A stretch of 21,430 nucleotides of DNA from DATLED01 sp035525495. GTDB taxonomy: Bacteria; Actinomycetota; Acidimicrobiia; Acidimicrobiales; CADCTF01. Below the pieces are notes generated by a model. The model had not been told where the DNA came from. It saw nothing but the letters and a program-made list of their open reading frames with translations, and ran no database searches. The stretch spans positions 1 to 21,430 of the forward strand of contig DATLED010000090.1 of NCBI GenBank assembly GCA_035525495.1, given 5' to 3'. A program made the position numbers and the translations under genes. Positions 1-8,800 of this stretch are shown one piece after another. The first letter of the stretch is position 1. Each line of letters starts with the position of its first letter.

Positions 1-1257
1 CGTCGTCCACTCCGTCTGCTCGCCTGCCGACGACGCCGCCGCGATGCGCACCCGGACGGTCTGGCCCGTGGCATCGGGCATCTGCGACGCCAGCGTTCGC
101 TGCCAGATCAGGCGGTAGAGCTCGAGGTCGGCGCCCCGCAACTCGTTGCCGACCTCCTCGGGCGACCGGAAGGTCTCGCCGGCGGGGCGGATGGCCTCGT
201 GCGCCTCCTGGGCGTTCTTCGACTTCGACGCGTAGGCCCTTGGCGCGTCGGGCACGTACTGCGGCCCGAACATCGACGAGATCTGCGAACGGGCGGCGTC
301 GAGGGCCGTCTGAGACAGCGTCGTCGAGTCCGTGCGCATGTAGGTGATGAAGCCGCGCTCGTAGAGGCCCTGCGCCACCCGCATCACCTGCTGCGCGCTC
401 ATGCGAAGCCGGCTGCCGCCGACCTGTTGCAGCGTCGAGGTGATGAACGGCGGCTTCGGTCGCGACCGGTACGGCGAGGTCTCGACGGAACCAACCGCGA
501 AGTTGGCGTCACGGAGGCGGGCCGACAGCCCGAGGGCGGCGTCCTCGTCGAGGACGAGCGTGTCCGCCTTCGCCGGTGCGCCGGTGGCGTCGAAGTCGTT
601 CTTTCCTGCCGCCACCTTCCGGCCGTCGACCGCGGTCAGCGCCGCCGTGAAGTCGGGGCTCGTCCCGGCGAAGGCGGCCTCGAGCGACCAGTAGGACGAC
701 GGGACGAACGCCATCCGCTCGCGCTCGCGCTGGACCACCAGCCGGACGGCGGGACTCTGCACGCGCCCGGCAGACAGTCCGGTGCGGATCTTCCGCCAGA
801 CGACCTCGCTCACGGGATAGCCGAACAACCGGTCGACGATGCGACGGCTCTCCTGCGCGTCGACCAAGCGGTAGTCGATGTCGCGGGACTCGGCGACGGC
901 CCGTTCGATCGCCGATTTCGTGATCTCGTGGAAGACCATGCGTCTCACGGGGATGCGGGGCTTCAGGATCTCGACGAGGTGCCAGGAGATGGCCTCACCT
1001 TCGCGGTCCTCGTCGGTTGCGAGGAGGAGCTCGTCGGCGTCCTTCATCGCGGCCCGCAGTTCGGCGATCACCTTCTTCTTGTTGTCGTAGATGGAGTACG
1101 TCGGCTTGAAGTGGTTGTCGACGTCGACGGCGAGGCCCCTCGGCTCGAGGTCGCGGACGTGGCCGACCGACGCCTTCACGACGTAGTCGGCACCCAGGTA
1201 GGCGCTGATGCTCTTCACCTTGTTGGGGGACTCGACGATGACGAGCGACTTGGGCAT
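1..1257 (-). CDS. topA: DNA topoisomerase I, N-terminal part (cut by window edge)
   Basis: Type IA topoisomerase that relaxes negatively supercoiled DNA by a transient 5'-phosphotyrosine strand break. The visible 419 residues begin with the Toprim fold: IVESP with E9, then TDEDREGE at 81-88, giving the DxDxE metal site D82, D84 and E86. SAGRVQS follows at about 162-168. The catalytic tyrosine is Y306 in GFITYMRTDS. The zinc-finger or basic C-terminal tail lies beyond the left edge. The ATG at 1257 places E9 exactly where E. coli TopA has it, and a purine-rich GGAAGAAG lies directly upstream, with tight spacing. Unlike mycobacterial TopA there is no long N-terminal extension. It is transcribed divergently from the DedA gene, 108 bases away. 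Identity is certain; only the completeness of the gene cannot be judged. Confidence 0.97.
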   Translation of the reverse strand, partial: MPKSLVIVESPNKVKSISAYLGADYVVKASVGHVRDLEPRGLAVDVDNHFKPTYSIYDNKKKVIAELRAAMKDADELLLATDEDREGEAISWHLVEILKPRIPVRRMVFHEITKSAIERAVAESRDIDYRLVDAQESRRIVDRLFGYPVSEVVWRKIRTGLSAGRVQSPAVRLVVQRERERMAFVPSSYWSLEAAFAGTSPDFTAALTAVDGRKVAAGKNDFDATGAPAKADTLVLDEDAALGLSARLRDANFAVGSVETSPYRSRPKPPFITSTLQQVGGSRLRMSAQQVMRVAQGLYERGFITYMRTDSTTLSQTALDAARSQISSMFGPQYVPDAPRAYASKSKNAQEAHEAIRPAGETFRSPEEVGNELRGADLELYRLIWQRTLASQMPDATGQTVRVRIAAASSAGEQTEWTT

Positions 1258-1328
1258 CTTCTTCCAGACGTTTCAGCGAGGCCGATGGGGGGTTCCCCTT
1301 TTTCCACCTTTCGCAGACCGTGGCTGGT

Positions 1329-1357
1329 CTGTCAAACAGGGGCGTCACGTCTAGCGT
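1329..1357 (+). promoter_or_regulatory. Probable promoter of the DedA gene
   Basis: CTGTCA (1329-1334), a 17-base spacer, then TAGCGT (1352-1357), which fits the actinobacterial TAnnnT -10 pattern. The GTG start of the DedA gene at 1366 lies 8 bases after the -10 box, so the transcript would begin at or just before the start codon. This agrees with the absence of a Shine-Dalgarno sequence. It is read from the sequence by eye; hexamers of this quality also occur by chance. Confidence 0.35.
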
Positions 1358-1365
1358 CGTCGGCC

Positions 1366-2010
1366 GTGCTCGTCCCGCTCGTCGCCGCCCTCGACTTCCT
1401 CGATCCCGCCAAGGTCATCTCGACCTTCGGCACCATCGGCATCCTGGCCGTGGTGTTCGCCGAGACGGGGCTGCTCATCGGGTTCTTCCTTCCCGGTGAC
1501 TCGTTGCTCTTCACGGCCGGTCTGTTGTGCGCCACGGGCACCTCTGCGGCCCTCCACCTCGAGCTCGGGATCGTGGTGCCCGGCGTCATCGTGGCCGCCA
1601 TCCTCGGCGCCCAGGTGGGATATCTCATCGGCCGCCGGGCCGGGCCGGCACTCTTCCGGAGAGAGGACTCTCGGCTGTTCAAGCGGCAGTACGTCGATCG
1701 GGCCGAGGAGTTCTTCCGCAAGGGCGGGATCCGGGCCGTCGTCCTCGCTCGTTTCGTGCCGATCGTGCGCACCTTCCTCAACCCCGCCGCCGGGATCTCC
1801 CGCATGCCGGCGCGCCAGTTCGTGATCGCGAACGTCATCGGCGGCGTCTTGTGGGGCGGCGGTGTGACGATGGCCGGCTATCTGTTGGGGGACGTTCCGT
1901 TCGTGAAGGACCACCTCGAGCTCGTGATCCTCGGCATCGTCGGCCTCTCGTTGTTGCCGGTCGCGTTCGAGGTGCTCAAGAACCGCCGCGAGCGGTCCGC
2001 GGTCGCCTGA
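1366..2010 (+). CDS. DedA-family membrane protein (SNARE-associated / VTT domain)
   Basis: A 214-residue integral membrane protein of the DedA superfamily. These proteins are linked to membrane-potential maintenance and lipid-carrier flipping; the specific substrate cannot be inferred here. Family signatures are FAETGLLIGFFLPGDSLLF at about 31-49, with acidic residues E33 and D45, and LARFVPIVRTF at 127-137, with R129 and R135, followed by NPAAGISRM. These charged residues match positions known to be essential in E. coli YqjA/YghB. Hydrophobic segments lie at about 18-58, 63-90 and 150-205, and the tail is basic. An open frame continues upstream to 199, but that part is antisense to topA and is not coding. 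The GTG at 1366 gives the normal family length. The stop lies 3 bases from the convergent cyclase stop. Confidence 0.88.
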   Translation: MLVPLVAALDFLDPAKVISTFGTIGILAVVFAETGLLIGFFLPGDSLLFTAGLLCATGTSAALHLELGIVVPGVIVAAILGAQVGYLIGRRAGPALFRREDSRLFKRQYVDRAEEFFRKGGIRAVVLARFVPIVRTFLNPAAGISRMPARQFVIANVIGGVLWGGGVTMAGYLLGDVPFVKDHLELVILGIVGLSLLPVAFEVLKNRRERSAVA

Positions 2011-2013
2011 GCC

Positions 2014-5000
2014 TCACGCGACGGACAGGGGCTCGGCCAGCGGCGAGCGCACCACGCCGAGCCGGTCGAGGATGGCGGCGCCCTCGTCGGCGGCCTCGGC
2101 ATCCCCGGTGATGCTCCCCTTGGCCTCGAGTGCCATGCCCAGCTCGAAGTCGGCACCGGCGGACCGGGCCGTGGTGAGGGCCGCCTCCAGGCACCCGGCG
2201 GCGCCTTCCCGGTCGCCGCGGGCCGCCCTCGCCTTCGCCTCGATGACGTCGAGCATGGCCAGGAGCGGTTCGGTGCCGCCGACTCCCTTGATCCCCGGAC
2301 GCACCGAGGCGATGTAGTCGATCGTCTGGTCGGGGTCGTCGGTGTGGTTCTCCGCGATGGCGCTGTCGACCTCGGCCACCTTGCTCGCCGCCTTCAGCTC
2401 GACGAACGAGGTTCGGGCCTCGTCGAGGAGCCTGGCGGCGTCATCGCGGCGACGCGCGCGCGCCGCCAGCCGCCCGAGCTGCATGGTGGCCTCTGCGACC
2501 GCCAGCTTGTAGCCGGTCGGCCGCCAACAGCGCAGAGCTTCGCGAAACAGGCCCTCCGCCTCGTCGAGCCACCCCTGGTTGCACAGGATCTCGCCGGTGT
2601 TGTTGGCCGTCAGGCCCTTGCCGATCACGTCACCGGACCGACCGTAGACCTCGCCGGCGCGCTCGTACAGCGCTCGCGCGTCGTCCCACCGTCCATCCCG
2701 GACCGCCTCGAGTCCCAGGTTGTTGAGGACGCTCCCCAGACCCCGCAGGTCGCCGATCTCCTCATAGACCTCGAGGGGGAGATCCCGATACCGGGCCCGT
2801 TCGGGCACACCCAGCTGCGAGGTGACGTTGTGCATGAGGCTGTGGGCGTGGGCGAGACCCGGCCGATCGCCGGCAGCCTCGGCCAAGCGGATGGCGTCGT
2901 CGGCCAGCGCCATCGCGACCTTGGTCTGACCCCGACGCCGGCGCACGTCGGCCACGCTGAGCAGCAGGCGGACCCGCAGACGTTTGACCTCGTCGGTGGC
3001 GGCGGCGCCCTCGAGGGCCCGCAATCCCCGTCCGAAGGTCCGCAGGGCGCGCGCCGGATCGGTGCGGAGCTCCATCTGACCCTGCTTGAAGAGCAGGCGG
3101 GCCTCGCTCTCCTTGTCGTCCTGCAGGAGGCGCCTGGCGACGTTGAACGCCTTGCTCGCGTCCCCGTTGAGCCCGGCCATCTCGGTCACCATGCCGAGGT
3201 CCTCCCACAGCCGCGCCACCGCCGCCGGACCGAGCTCGAGGTAGCGACCGGCCTCGATGGCCCGCCGGTAGAACTGGGCGGCGTCGGTGTTGGCGTACTT
3301 CTGCTTGGCCCGCTCCGCCGCCCGCTCCGAGTACGACAACGCCTTGTCGTACACGCCGGCCCGCGAGTAGTGGAGGGACAGCAGCTCGGCGACGTGTTCG
3401 CGGTCGGCGCGCGACTCGAGCGACTCGCCGGCCTCGGCGTGCAGCCGGCGTCGCAGGCGGTGGGGCAGGCCCTCGTAGGCCACCTCTCGGTAGAGGTCCT
3501 GACGGAAGCGGAACGAGGTCGGGCTCTCCCGGTCGATGAACGGTGCCAGACTCGCCCAGTCGTGTCCTTCCGAGACCGGACCGGCCACCGCCGCCAGCAG
3601 GTCGATGTCGAAGCTCGGCCCGAGCACCGATGCGTGGCGCAGGAAGGTGCGGTCCTCCGGTTTCAGGCGGTCGATCCGCGAGGCGATCACCGACTCGACG
3701 CTGTCGGGCACCGTCTCGCCCCCGGAGCCGGCCTCGAGCATCTCGAGGAGGAACAGCGGGTTGCCCCCGGCACGACGCGCCACCTGCGCCGCCTCGTGGA
3801 GCGGCAGGGGACGATCGTCGGTGACGGCCTTCACCAACTCGGTCATGGCCGACGGTGCGAGCGGTTCGAGGTCCAGGGGTTCGAGCGCCGGATTGGGTGC
3901 GGCGATGAAACCACGGTCGCGGTAGCGGCGGGCGACGCACACCAGCCACGGTCTCGACCCGACTTCGGCCAGCAGGTGGTTGAGGACGTCGCTCGACGCT
4001 TCGTCCATCCAGTGGGCATCTTCGAAGATCAACAGCGCGTGCTTCGGAAGAGCAGCCCGGACGAAGTCGACCACGACCGATCGGATCTTGGCCCGACGGA
4101 ACGCAGGGTCGAGGTCGTCGACCTCGGGCGTCGCTGCCACCTCGGCGTCGATCACGATGGCCAGCAACGGCAACCAGGGCAGGAGCTCGGGCGCGAGTTC
4201 GTCGACCCGGCGCCTGAGCTGGACGCCGGCTGGAAGGGCGTCCTCCTCGAGGGGCACGCCCGTCAAGGCCCGGAGCAGCACCCGGAACGCGAAGAACGGG
4301 GTCGACGCTTCGTACTGCTCGCACACGGTCGTCAGGGCAATCGCCAGGCCGGCGCGGGCCCGCAGCTCTTCGAGCAACCGTGACTTCCCGACCCCGGCGT
4401 CGCCCACGACCTGCACCATCCGCCCGACGCCATCTGCGGCCGCGATCAGCGCCGTCAGGAGGAGTTCCATCTCGTCCTCCCGGCCGACGAGGGGGAAGGT
4501 GCGGACGTTGCGGACGCGCACGCCGCGGACGCCGTCGACGCTCCATGGCACCACCGGCTGGGCCTTGCCCTTCGGCGTGAACGGGTCGAGGCGGGTGACG
4601 TGGAAGAGGGTGTGCGACCGCTCGAGCACCTCGGGCGTGGTCGTCACCTGGCCGGGCCGGGCGGGCACCAACAGGCGGGCGGCGAGGTTCACGGCGTCGC
4701 CCATCACGGTGTAGGTGCGGCGGAACCTCGACCCGACCTCGCCGGCGAAGACCCAGCCGTGGTTCACGGCGATCCTGAGCTCACCCGGAAAGCGATCCGT
4801 GATGGCCCGAGCCACCCGCAACATCTTCTCCTGGTCGTTCCCCGACGCCCGCGGGGCACCGGCGGTGAGGATGATCTTGCCGCCGCCCGGATAGATGTCG
4901 GTCCCCAGGAACGTCATCGCCTCGGCGGCGACCGCGCCCTGGATCCCTCGGATCAAGGTGTCGAGGTGGTCGGCCACCTCGTCGGTCCGACCGCCCGTCA

Positions 5001-5835
5001 AGGGTTCGTCGGTGCCCGAGAACTGGATGAAGGCCACGGTCACCTGGCGGTGCTCGCTCTCGTGGCCCCCCGCCGCCAGGTGCTCGCGAATCGCCGCCGG
5101 GATGAACATCGCCGGGTCGGCGCCCTTCGGCGGCGCGGAGTCGTCCGAGGTGTCCCAGGTCGCCGACGGCGCCGCTCGCAGGAGGTAGCCCTCACCCTGG
5201 CGATCGCCGACGCAGTTGGGGTTGCGCAAGGCGACGGCGGTGTCCGCGCTGATCGCGATCTGCCCGGCATTGGCGGCGGTCTCCATCTCTGCGACCCGAG
5301 TGGCGCCGACGCCGGTGATGATCAGCTCGCGGTGCGACTCGCCGGCGAGGAAGCAGTGGAAGGCCCCGGTGTGCACCCCCGCGCTCATTCGGAGAGGGAT
5401 CACCCCCGCCGACGTGGTGATGCGGCCGATCACCCGGAGGCGGGCCCGCATCTGGTGGGCCGCGCGGCATCCCCGGGCGGCGTGATCGGCGTCGGTGAAG
5501 AGCAACAGCAGCGCGTCACCGCCGAACTTCAACAGCTGGCCGCCGAGGTCGTGGGCGACGCCGAGCAGGTCCGAGAACGTGGCGTCGACGGCGTCGGAGA
5601 CCTCTTCGGCGCCGACCCGTCCGTGCTTGGCCAGGCGTTCCGACATCTTGGTGAACCCGGAGAGGTCGATGAAGACGAGCGTTCCTTCGACCAACCGGAA
5701 CCGCTCCTCCGGCGTCTCCGCCTGCCACCGCAGCAGCAGCCGGGGGACGAAGGGAACGAGCCCTTCGTCCACCTCGGTGTGCTGCCCCGCCAACCGTTCG
5801 GTTGGTTCGACCAGACGGCTGGCGGGGGATTGCAT
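2014..5835 (-). CDS. Soluble-adenylyl-cyclase-like protein: tandem class III cyclase domains, AAA ATPase, TPR
   Basis: A cytoplasmic 1273-residue protein. Cyclase domain 1 (about 48-205) keeps the metal aspartates D57 (FIDLSGFT) and D107, and the substrate-selecting lysine K103 (LLKFGGDALL), but lacks the transition-state Asn/Arg pair. Cyclase domain 2 (about 262-410) has Q271 and G319 where metal aspartates would sit, yet keeps N383 and R387 in MGDAVNLAARLL. The two could therefore form one active site between them. An AAA/STAND-type ATPase follows, with Walker A GDAGVGKS at 478-485 and Walker B LLIFEDAH at 601-608, then TPR-like helices from about 825 to the end. The order matches mammalian soluble adenylyl cyclase. 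K103 favours ATP, so cAMP is the likely product, though this is inferred. Its ATG abuts the TAG of the upstream protease gene, which suggests translational coupling. No membrane segment or DNA-binding domain is visible. Confidence 0.9.
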   Translation of the reverse strand: MQSPASRLVEPTERLAGQHTEVDEGLVPFVPRLLLRWQAETPEERFRLVEGTLVFIDLSGFTKMSERLAKHGRVGAEEVSDAVDATFSDLLGVAHDLGGQLLKFGGDALLLLFTDADHAARGCRAAHQMRARLRVIGRITTSAGVIPLRMSAGVHTGAFHCFLAGESHRELIITGVGATRVAEMETAANAGQIAISADTAVALRNPNCVGDRQGEGYLLRAAPSATWDTSDDSAPPKGADPAMFIPAAIREHLAAGGHESEHRQVTVAFIQFSGTDEPLTGGRTDEVADHLDTLIRGIQGAVAAEAMTFLGTDIYPGGGKIILTAGAPRASGNDQEKMLRVARAITDRFPGELRIAVNHGWVFAGEVGSRFRRTYTVMGDAVNLAARLLVPARPGQVTTTPEVLERSHTLFHVTRLDPFTPKGKAQPVVPWSVDGVRGVRVRNVRTFPLVGREDEMELLLTALIAAADGVGRMVQVVGDAGVGKSRLLEELRARAGLAIALTTVCEQYEASTPFFAFRVLLRALTGVPLEEDALPAGVQLRRRVDELAPELLPWLPLLAIVIDAEVAATPEVDDLDPAFRRAKIRSVVVDFVRAALPKHALLIFEDAHWMDEASSDVLNHLLAEVGSRPWLVCVARRYRDRGFIAAPNPALEPLDLEPLAPSAMTELVKAVTDDRPLPLHEAAQVARRAGGNPLFLLEMLEAGSGGETVPDSVESVIASRIDRLKPEDRTFLRHASVLGPSFDIDLLAAVAGPVSEGHDWASLAPFIDRESPTSFRFRQDLYREVAYEGLPHRLRRRLHAEAGESLESRADREHVAELLSLHYSRAGVYDKALSYSERAAERAKQKYANTDAAQFYRRAIEAGRYLELGPAAVARLWEDLGMVTEMAGLNGDASKAFNVARRLLQDDKESEARLLFKQGQMELRTDPARALRTFGRGLRALEGAAATDEVKRLRVRLLLSVADVRRRRGQTKVAMALADDAIRLAEAAGDRPGLAHAHSLMHNVTSQLGVPERARYRDLPLEVYEEIGDLRGLGSVLNNLGLEAVRDGRWDDARALYERAGEVYGRSGDVIGKGLTANNTGEILCNQGWLDEAEGLFREALRCWRPTGYKLAVAEATMQLGRLAARARRRDDAARLLDEARTSFVELKAASKVAEVDSAIAENHTDDPDQTIDYIASVRPGIKGVGGTEPLLAMLDVIEAKARAARGDREGAAGCLEAALTTARSAGADFELGMALEAKGSITGDAEAADEGAAILDRLGVVRSPLAEPLSVA

Positions 5836-8800
5836 CTAGCTGAACTTGAAGTCGGCGAAGTGGGTCTCGACGCCGGCCATCGTGAGGTTGAGGCGCTTGC
5901 ACGTGCCCGACCACACGTCCTTGGGCGTCTTGACCACGATCAGGTACTGACCGGTGACGGGGTCGTACTTCAGCTTGAAGTCGAGCAGGGCGAGGGTCGG
6001 GTCGTTGACCAGCGCCGTCTCGCTGCGGCTGCCGTCACAGCTGATCCCCTTCCACTGGATCATGATGTCGGCGTCGGTGAGGCCCGGGTAGCTCTGGCCG
6101 TTGAGCCCCTTGACCTGCCACTTCAACGGAATGGCCTGGCCGCTGCTGGCGGAGTTGATCGGGGCGGTCGAGCTGTCGGTGCCCGTCACCGGCGTGCTGA
6201 AGCCGACGAACGACGCGAAGTTCACGTAGTACACGGCTTCCTTCACGATGGTGTTGTTGGCTTCGTCGGACGCGGTCACCGAGAACACGTGGCGTCCCGG
6301 CGTCGCCGTGTCGATCGGAAGGCCCGAGGCCACCGGCCCGTTGCAGGTCGGTGCGGGCACGCCGTTGTCGAGACACGAGTAGCTGGAAGCGACCTGGGCA
6401 TTGAGGGCGAAGGTCGCGCCGTTCACCGGTGCCGAGATGGTGATCGTCGGGGCCGTGTTGTCGCCGAAGTCGTTGCCCTTCTGCTTGGTGCAACCGGTGT
6501 TGGCGTGGTCGTCCACCGCACACGCCGAGAACCGAAGGGACTTCGAGGTCGTCAGCGTCGTGGAGCCCGTCCAGCGATCGTTCCCGGCGGGAGACAGCCG
6601 CACCGACCTGAGCTTCGAACCGTCGACCACCAACACCTGCACGGCCTTGATGTCGGTGGAGTTGCTCGACGTCTCATCGGTGAGGGAGATGTCGAAGTTG
6701 GCCGTCACGGTCGTGGTGCCGGTGACCGAACCGTCGACCCGGGTGAAGGTCGGCGGCGTGCGATCGGCCTCATTCGCCAGGGCGTAGAACACCTGGACGC
6801 CGATGTTCGACAGCTTCCGCGCGGTGCCGATGACCTTGGTGCCGTTGTAACCCGAAGCCTGGAAGCCGTTGGACAGGAGGTTGAGCTTGTACCGCGTGCC
6901 GCCGGCCGGCCCGACGTAGGTGCTCCCGATCGTGCCGAAGCCGCTCGGGAAGTTGACGTCGTCGTATCGAGGCTCGCGCTGGGTGGCCGACTGATCGAAG
7001 TCGGGGATGCTCAGCACCGGATCGAAGTTCGACAGCGTGGTGACGTCGGCGCCGGTCACGAAGAACCCGCGGGGGGCCAGATGCGACGCGCCCGACGGCG
7101 GGGTCACGTTGCGTTCGGTCCGCGCCGTGGGCGGCCGGTACACCGTGATCTGCGGCGGGGTCGTGCCGTCCTGGAAGTAGGAACCCTCCGGCGTGGTGAC
7201 CTGATTGAACGACGGCGAGATCGCCGGGAAGGTGTAGGCCTGGAGGCCGGTGGACGTATCCTGGGAAGGCGTCACCGTCGAGGTGTCAGGCGTGGGCGGG
7301 CTCCCCGCCAGGTGCCACTGGGGCAGGCCCCAGCCGGTGAGCTCCTCGATCACCTTGCGGTCGTACTCGCTGTAGGAGCCGAGCTCGCCGAAGTAGGTCT
7401 GCTTGGCCGATTGCAGCGCCTGGCCGGTGGGCATCTTGGCCTTCAGGTTCTGGGCGAAGAGGACCATCAGCCGTTCGGAGTAGGCGATCACGTTGCGGTC
7501 GCCGTAGCCGTAGCCGGTGTTGGCGGTGAACGAGGCCACCTGTTTCTGGGCGTAGGCCTGTTGCCAGTCGAGCGCATCGGGGCCCGGCAGACCGACGAGG
7601 AAGTCCTCGACGCTGAGGCCGTAGTGGCAGCCCATGCCGAAGATCGTGGCTCGCGCGAGGTTCTGGCCCCCCGACACGTCCCGGGTCGAGACCGTGTCGG
7701 ACAGGTCGTTCGTCGCGTTCCCGACGCCACCGAGCAACCGGAAGTGGTTGGCGTGGCCGTTGATGGCGACGGTCTTCGGAGGCGCGGTCGTGTTGTTGAA
7801 GACCGAGCTCTTGATGTCGGACGCCGTCCAGGTGTCGTCGTTGCGGCTCGAACCGCCGAGGATGCCGAGCACCTGGCCGCCCATGTCCTTCATGAAGTCA
7901 TAGGAGGCCGTGAAGGCGGCGGTCGAGGGATCGAGTATCCCGCCGTACTGGGTGAAGCGACCGATCTGGCCGGCGATGTCCTCGGGTGTCTCCCCGAGCC
8001 GCCCGACAGCCACATCGGGGACGTAGAGGTACTGGCCGCCGAACGGCACGGGGTTGAAGTCGCCGTAGGGGTTGTCCGTCAGGATGTAGCCGTCGGCCAC
8101 GCTGCTGAAGAGCGAGTTGTTGGCGTTGCCGGCGGTGGTGAAGGCCAGGTTGCCTGGATAGGTCCGCTCGTTGACGATGTCGGTGAGGTCGAGGACCCGT
8201 CCGTGGGGGACGATCGTGTCGGTGCCGACGATCACGACGTTGCCGAGGGCACTGCCCGACGACATGAGGCCCCGCACCGAAGCGGTGATGGCCGACACGA
8301 CGTCGTTCGCCCTTTGCTCGACGCAGGGAAAGGAATCCCAGTTCGCGAAGGCTGTCTGCACGTTGGGGATGGCGTCGAGGTTGATGACCTGACCCTTGAT
8401 GTCGTCGCGGCCCAGGAAGGTCGGCGTCAGCGCACTCGCCGCTGCCGCCGCCCGGGTGGCGTCGTACTTGGCCGCCAGGCGCTGCTGGCTGAGGAGGAAG
8501 ACCGTCTTGGTCGCTGGATCCACCGAGGGGTTCGAGCCCAACACGTCGTGGGGCATCGTCCTCGTCGGGCACGGCGGCTGGGCCACGACGGCGTTCACCT
8601 TGGCCCGCAGGACGTAGGGCTCGGTCGACGTGGCGTCGAGGAAGCCGGAGCCCTGGATCAGGTAGGTGTCACCGGAGGTGACGCCTTGGGGCACCGTGAC
8701 CTCGACGAACTCCTTGTCGAGCGAGCGGTGCGAGGAGATGCCCGCCACCACCCGGGTCGAGAGGAGGGGGATGTCCTGTTGCACCTCTGGCAGCACCGTC

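Noticed and set aside
1284..1303. GGGG-TT-CCCC followed by TTTTT between topA and the DedA gene, resembling a plus-strand terminator
   Set aside because: The loop would be only two bases, so the stem cannot fold well, and no plus-strand gene ends there.
199..1365. N-terminal 389-codon extension of the DedA reading frame
   Set aside because: It runs antisense to topA, is Arg/Gly-rich and non-membrane, and the DedA family begins near the GTG at 1366.
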